Assembly (NCBI GenBank): GCA_036497785.1
Contig: DASXIW010000172.1
Span: forward strand, 1 to 43,737
DNA from: DASXIW01 sp036497785
Lineage (GTDB): Bacteria; Pseudomonadota; Alphaproteobacteria; Acetobacterales; Acetobacteraceae
DNA: 43,737 nt
Direction: 5' to 3'
Below, piece after piece: positions 40,353 to 43,737 of the stretch. How positions within the stretch are numbered: position 1 is the stretch's first letter; every line of letters starts with the position of its first letter. Below the pieces are notes generated by a model. That model was not told the origin of the DNA. It did not search any database and saw only the letters and a program-made list of their open reading frames with translations. Made by a program: the position numbers and the translations under genes.

Positions 40353-41921
40353 ATGGCACAATTCGACCTGAACGACGACAGCGTGGTTTGCATTGTCGGC
40401 TCCGGCGCCGGCGGTGGCACGCTCGGCAATGAGCTGGCGCAGAAAGGCGTGAACGTGGTGATACTGGAGGCCGGCGGGCGCCACGAAATACCGGATTTCA
40501 TCAACGATGAATGGGCGAGCTTCGCCCAGCTTGCCTGGGCAGATATGCGCACGACCTCGGGAAGTTGGCGGGTGGCGCATGACTTTCCCAATCTGCCGGC
40601 CTGGATCGTCAAGGCGGTCGGCGGATCGACGGTGCACTGGGCGGGCGCTTCGCTGCGCTTTCAGGAGCACGAGTACAAGGCACGCAGCACTTACGGCGCA
40701 ATCCCGGGCACCAATTTGATGGACTGGCCGCTGACGCTGCAGGAAATGGAGCCGTGGTACGCGAAGGCCGAGTTCAAGATGGGCACGACCGGGACCAACG
40801 ACATTCCGCGGCTGCCGGGCAACAATAATTTCAAGGTGCTCGCGGCCGGGGCGCGGAAGATCGGGTACAAGGAAGTGCATACCGGCAATATGTCGATCAA
40901 CAGCCAGCCGCGTGACGAGCGCGGTAGTTGTCAGCAAATCGGCTTCTGCTTCCAGGGCTGCAAGTCCGGCGCGAAATGGTCGACGCTGTACACCGAGATT
41001 CCCAAAGGTGAGGCCACCGGCAAGCTGGAAGTGCGGCCGGGCGCGATGGCCGTGAAGCTCGAGCACGACGCCAAAGGCAAAGTGACGAGCGTGGTCTATG
41101 TCGATGCCAACGGCGCGATGCATCGCCAGAAAGCCCGCGTGGTCGCTGTCGCCGGCAACTCGCTGGAAAGCCCGAGGCTGCTGCTGAACTCTGCCTCGCC
41201 GATGTTTCCGAACGGGTTGGCCAACGGCTCCGGCCAGGTGGGGCGCAACTACATGCGGCATGTGACGGGCAGCGTGTATGCCGCGTTCGATCGGCCGGTG
41301 CACATGTATCGCGGAACCACCATGGCCGGCATTGTGCGCGACGAGTCACGGCTGGACACCAGCCGGGGTTTCGTCGGTGGCTACGAGTTGGAGACGCTGT
41401 CGCTCGGCCTGCCGTTTCTGGCGGCGTTTCTCAATCCCGGTGCCTGGGGGCGCAGCTATACCAGCGCGCTGGACGACTACAGCAACATGGCGGGGCTGTG
41501 GATTGTTGGCGAGGACATGCCGCGCGAAACCAATCGCGTGACGCTCGATCCCAAGGTGAAGGATAAGAATGGCCTGGCTGTCGCGAGTGTGCATTACGAC
41601 GATCACGACAACGATATGAAGATGCGCGCGCATGCCTATGGGCGTGGCTCGGCGATCTATGAGGCGGTGGGCGCGGTGCGCACCTTCCATACCACGCCTT
41701 ATCCCAGCACGCATAATCTGGGCACGAATCGCATGAGTGCCTCGCCGCGCGATGGCGTGGTGAACAAATGGGGCCAGACGCATGAGGTGAAGAACCTGTT
41801 CGTCTCCGACGGCAGCCAGTTCACCACCGGCGCGGCGTGCAACCCGACGCTGACGATCGTGGCGCTGGCGATCCGGCAAGCGGATACGATGACGGGCATG
41901 ATGAGCAAAGGGGAAATTTAG
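40353..41921 (+). CDS. GMC-family FAD dehydrogenase with predicted 3Fe-4S cluster
   Basis: Flavoprotein of 522 aa. The FAD-binding VCIVGSGAGGGTLGNELA (residues 12-29) and ILEAGG begin the protein. VGGSTVHWAGASLRF is a GMC flavin loop. Three cysteines, Cys193, Cys199 and Cys203 (CQQIGFCFQGC), have the spacing (+6, +4) of the 3Fe-4S ligands of Burkholderia FAD-glucose dehydrogenase. The C-terminus has THNLGTNRM and GAACNPTLTI with the catalytic His/Asn region. Oxidises a sugar, sugar acid or alcohol; substrate unknown. AAGGGGG is better spaced for the ATG at 40353 than for one at 40347. Exported probably with the Tat subunit upstream. Confidence 0.9.
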   Translation: MAQFDLNDDSVVCIVGSGAGGGTLGNELAQKGVNVVILEAGGRHEIPDFINDEWASFAQLAWADMRTTSGSWRVAHDFPNLPAWIVKAVGGSTVHWAGASLRFQEHEYKARSTYGAIPGTNLMDWPLTLQEMEPWYAKAEFKMGTTGTNDIPRLPGNNNFKVLAAGARKIGYKEVHTGNMSINSQPRDERGSCQQIGFCFQGCKSGAKWSTLYTEIPKGEATGKLEVRPGAMAVKLEHDAKGKVTSVVYVDANGAMHRQKARVVAVAGNSLESPRLLLNSASPMFPNGLANGSGQVGRNYMRHVTGSVYAAFDRPVHMYRGTTMAGIVRDESRLDTSRGFVGGYELETLSLGLPFLAAFLNPGAWGRSYTSALDDYSNMAGLWIVGEDMPRETNRVTLDPKVKDKNGLAVASVHYDDHDNDMKMRAHAYGRGSAIYEAVGAVRTFHTTPYPSTHNLGTNRMSASPRDGVVNKWGQTHEVKNLFVSDGSQFTTGAACNPTLTIVALAIRQADTMTGMMSKGEI

Positions 41922-42009
41922 ACAGGCCGAATCCTGCTCCATCATTGGAATGGCTCGCGCATCGGGAGCAGATGCTGTCGCTGCATGATTTCCATTGGGA
42001 GCGGATGCT

Positions 42010-42705
42010 GTGGGTGAACTGTCTGGCGTCAGTTCCTTCGCGGGAATGACCGATGCGGAACTCGATCGGTTATGGGCGGGGGGGAGAGTTCTCACACCGC
42101 GGGATGGCGCGCGGATTTTTGCGCAGGGTGACGCGGCAGACTCCGTTTATGTGGTCCTTGGCGGAGACGGTCACGTTCGCATCGGCACGACGCACCAGAC
42201 CAGCAAGGGCTTGATGGTCGAGGTTTGTCAAGCCGGCGACATATTCGGCGAGATCGGCGTGATCGACGCTAGCGTGCGAAGCGCGGATGCCTTGGTGCAG
42301 GGACGCATACGCTTGCTTCGCATCGGCGGTCCTGTCTTTCTCGCGGTCCTCGCCGATAGCCCCACGCTGGGCGTAAATCTGTGCCGGATGCTCGCCAGGC
42401 GGCTGCGCTGGACGTTCACCCTGTTCGAGGATGCCGCGTTCGAAAGCCTCGAGGTCCGGCTGGCGCGACAGGTGCTTTATCTGGCCAAGCACGAGGGACG
42501 GCGCGTGGGCGACACCGTGCAGCTCGCCGGCCGATTTCGGCAGGGCGATCTCGCGGACCTGCTTGGCGCGACGACCCGCAGCATCATTACCATCCTGAAC
42601 GCCTGGCGAACTTCCGGTGTGGTGATTTACGATGCCCAGAAGGCACGCCTGACGATTTGCAAAGAGGCGGAATTGCAGAGCTTGCTTGATGATGCCGCCC
42701 GTTGA
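42010..42705 (+). CDS. Crp/Fnr-family transcriptional regulator
   Basis: Regulator of about 231 aa. It has an N-terminal cyclic-nucleotide-binding-like beta barrel (FAGMTDAELDRLWAGGRV ... IFAQGDAADSVYVVLGG ... GDIFGEIGVID) and a C-terminal Crp-type HTH (FRQGDLADLLGATTRSIITILN). There is no Fnr-type cysteine cluster, so it is probably not an oxygen-sensing FeS protein. The start is uncertain: GTG at 42010 has GGAG 8 bases upstream; TTG at 41995 is the alternative. A near-perfect 15-bp repeat GGGAGC(A/G)GATGCTGT occurs at 41964 and 41997, the second copy spanning the start region. It may control the dehydrogenase cluster upstream. Confidence 0.88.
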   Translation: MGELSGVSSFAGMTDAELDRLWAGGRVLTPRDGARIFAQGDAADSVYVVLGGDGHVRIGTTHQTSKGLMVEVCQAGDIFGEIGVIDASVRSADALVQGRIRLLRIGGPVFLAVLADSPTLGVNLCRMLARRLRWTFTLFEDAAFESLEVRLARQVLYLAKHEGRRVGDTVQLAGRFRQGDLADLLGATTRSIITILNAWRTSGVVIYDAQKARLTICKEAELQSLLDDAAR

Positions 42706-42867
42706 CGGGACGCACCGCCGGCGATCGCCCGGCGCCGGAATGTCCGCACCCTGCCCGCGACAGATGCCGGGAGTTCGTACGAAATCTGGCACAGTTGCGT
42801 ACGTTGTAGAAGAGCTCTAGACGTTAGCGACCGCGAAGGGTTGGAGGCTGCGCGGGATCGGGCGGTT
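42706..42867. other. Non-coding gap with palindrome
   Basis: Between the Crp/Fnr stop and the small minus-strand gene. It holds a GC-rich dyad just after the stop (near 42715-42738, possible terminator) and the perfect 10-bp palindrome TTCGTACGAA at 42774-42783. No gene is supported. Confidence 0.4.
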
Positions 42868-43053
42868 TCACTCGTCGGAATTCGTGGCGCCGGGAGCGAC
42901 GTCGAGACCGAATTCATGTTGTCTTGGGCCGCCCGGGCCGACATCCAGACCCCATTCAGGCTGTCCTGTGTCACGCTCCGATGGCGCGATCAGGGCGCAG
43001 CCGATCACGGCGGCAAGCAAGGCAATCGCGGCAATCAGGAACGTTACCATCAT
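42868..43053 (-). CDS. Small membrane protein with internal repeat
   Basis: A 61-aa product with one N-terminal hydrophobic helix (MMVTFLIAAIALLAAVIGCA) and a hydrophilic tail in which GLDVGPGG and GLDVAPGA form a repeat. GGAGA lies 5 bases before the ATG at 43053, supporting translation. A Cys at residue 19 after AVIG could be a lipobox-like site, but the helix may simply be an anchor. I recognise no family. The plus-strand DNA opposite also has open frames, but they lack ribosome-binding sites. Confidence 0.45.
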   Translation of the reverse strand: MMVTFLIAAIALLAAVIGCALIAPSERDTGQPEWGLDVGPGGPRQHEFGLDVAPGATNSDE

Positions 43054-43360
43054 GTTTCTCCATGCTTGCGTCCGGCAGCGCTGTAACGCCGGGTATTGAC
43101 CTTTCCAGAGCGGGTCCTTCCCGCTGCGATCACCATGCGCGTATCGGTAGGCATTCGATCTGAAATGCTTCAGGACGCGGTCGGCATCGGCCTGGGTTCC
43201 GGCGCGCGGAAAATCAATTGAGGAACAGACGCGCCGCTGTAAGATGCGGAATTATGGGGGACCCAGCGTGCCCAGCTGTCTCTTCACTTTTGCATCCGCG
43301 GCGAAATGCTGGACCATTCATTCCAGGCGCGTTCCGCGTCGGCTACCAGGCGGGCTGGCC

Positions 43361-43737
43361 GTGTCCCGCATAGCCATGTTGTGCGTCGCAGTATTGGGGG
43401 TGGCGGCTCTGGGGTCTGCGATGGTGCCCGCGCTGATGGCTCCCGCGATGGCCGGCAAGCCGGCACATGGGATCGATGAGCTGGTCCCAAAGTTGTTGCC
43501 TGCGGTGGTGAACATCTTCAACACCCGTTTCGCTGATGCGTCGGCACAACAGGGCCCTTCCGACCCTGCCGCTCCGGCGCCGCCGGAACCGAAGCGCAGT
43601 CTTGGATCCGGCTTCATCATCGATCCCAACGGCATCATCGTGACCAATGCGCACGTGATCAAAGATGCAGACGAAATCAGCGTGACTTTGCAGGATAACA
43701 CGACATTGCGCGCCGCCGTCATCGGTGCCAGCTCGAT
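43361..43737 (+). CDS. DegP/Do-family serine protease, 5' part
   Basis: The frame is open to the window edge, so only the N-terminal 125 residues are seen. A signal peptide (SRIAMLCVAVLGVAALGS ... APAMA) precedes GIDELVPKLLPAVVNIF, a Pro/Ala-rich loop, and LGSGFIIDPNGIIVTNAHVI with the catalytic histidine, followed by DEISVTLQDNTTLRAAVIG. This is the start of an S1C (DegP/DegQ/Do) periplasmic protease; the Asp, Ser and PDZ domains lie outside. The start is GTG at 43361 or ATG at 43376; the frame is also open to a GTG at 43268, which would place charged sequence before the signal peptide. Confidence 0.85.
   Translation, partial: MSRIAMLCVAVLGVAALGSAMVPALMAPAMAGKPAHGIDELVPKLLPAVVNIFNTRFADASAQQGPSDPAAPAPPEPKRSLGSGFIIDPNGIIVTNAHVIKDADEISVTLQDNTTLRAAVIGASS

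Noticed and set aside
41837..42049. Small plus-strand open frame between the GMC gene and the Crp/Fnr gene
   Set aside because: Overlaps both neighbours, has no ribosome-binding site and no recognisable sequence; its apparent pattern comes from the 15-bp direct repeat.

Overview
The window is high-GC chromosomal DNA of an alphaproteobacterium, most likely Rhodospirillales/Acetobacteraceae. I infer this from protein style, the rplY-pth-ychF and tkt-gap-pgk clusters, an NAD-linked Fds formate dehydrogenase and a GMC dehydrogenase with a Tat-exported partner. No rRNA, tRNA, CRISPR or prophage genes were seen. Mobile DNA is present only as remnants: two IS630-type transposase ends and one group II intron maturase end.

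Layout. 1-1.4 kb: IS630 transposase tail, then a Gfo/Idh/MocA oxidoreductase with a disturbed C-terminus. 1.3-3.7 kb (minus): rplY-pth-ychF. 3.9-5.6 kb: flavin reductase, and a branched-chain amino acid binding protein facing it. 5.8-10.2 kb (plus): transketolase-gap-pgk, with a repeat element between tkt and gap. 10.2-10.9 kb: decayed IS630 DNA and a truncated gene. 10.9-12.9 kb: Nudix hydrolase plus small secreted protein, then queE-queD on the minus strand. 12.9-14.3 kb: TetR regulator divergent from a YecD-like hydrolase. 14.4-19.4 kb: a second TetR with an RND pump (adaptor and permease); two identical 12-bp palindromes mark its control sites. 19.5-24.3 kb: an E1/transketolase-like ThDP enzyme convergent with a phosphoketolase gene carrying two frame-breaking deletions. 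24.6-30.8 kb: LysR regulator, then marR-FUSC-DUF1656-HlyD-outer-membrane factor, a tripartite aromatic-acid type efflux operon whose marR is broken by a 19-bp tandem duplication. 30.9-36.9 kb: the formate dehydrogenase operon fdsGBA-fdhD-fdsD. 36.9-38.5 kb: group II intron scar, then an OFA-family oxalate/formate-type MFS transporter with an overlapping 30-codon small subunit. 39-42.7 kb: cytochrome c, VOC protein, Tat-exported subunit, GMC flavoprotein and a Crp/Fnr regulator. 42.9-43.7 kb: a small membrane protein and the start of a DegP-type protease.

How it fits together. One theme is C1/C3-C5 carbon handling: formate (possibly oxalate) import and oxidation to NADH, a tkt-gap-pgk segment, and a decaying phosphoketolase branch next to a ThDP enzyme of uncertain substrate. 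A second theme is efflux, with two complete pump modules each led by its own repressor gene. The last cluster looks like a periplasmic sugar or alcohol dehydrogenase passing electrons to a small cytochrome c.

Most interesting signals: the doubly deleted phosphoketolase; the 19-bp duplication that truncates MarR; the paired ATGACCGGTCAT boxes; an abrupt C-to-G switch of third-position bases inside fdsB; the mini-subunit of the OFA transporter; and an intergenic repeat family with three copies, one supplying a stop codon. No clearly new defence or biosynthetic system was found.
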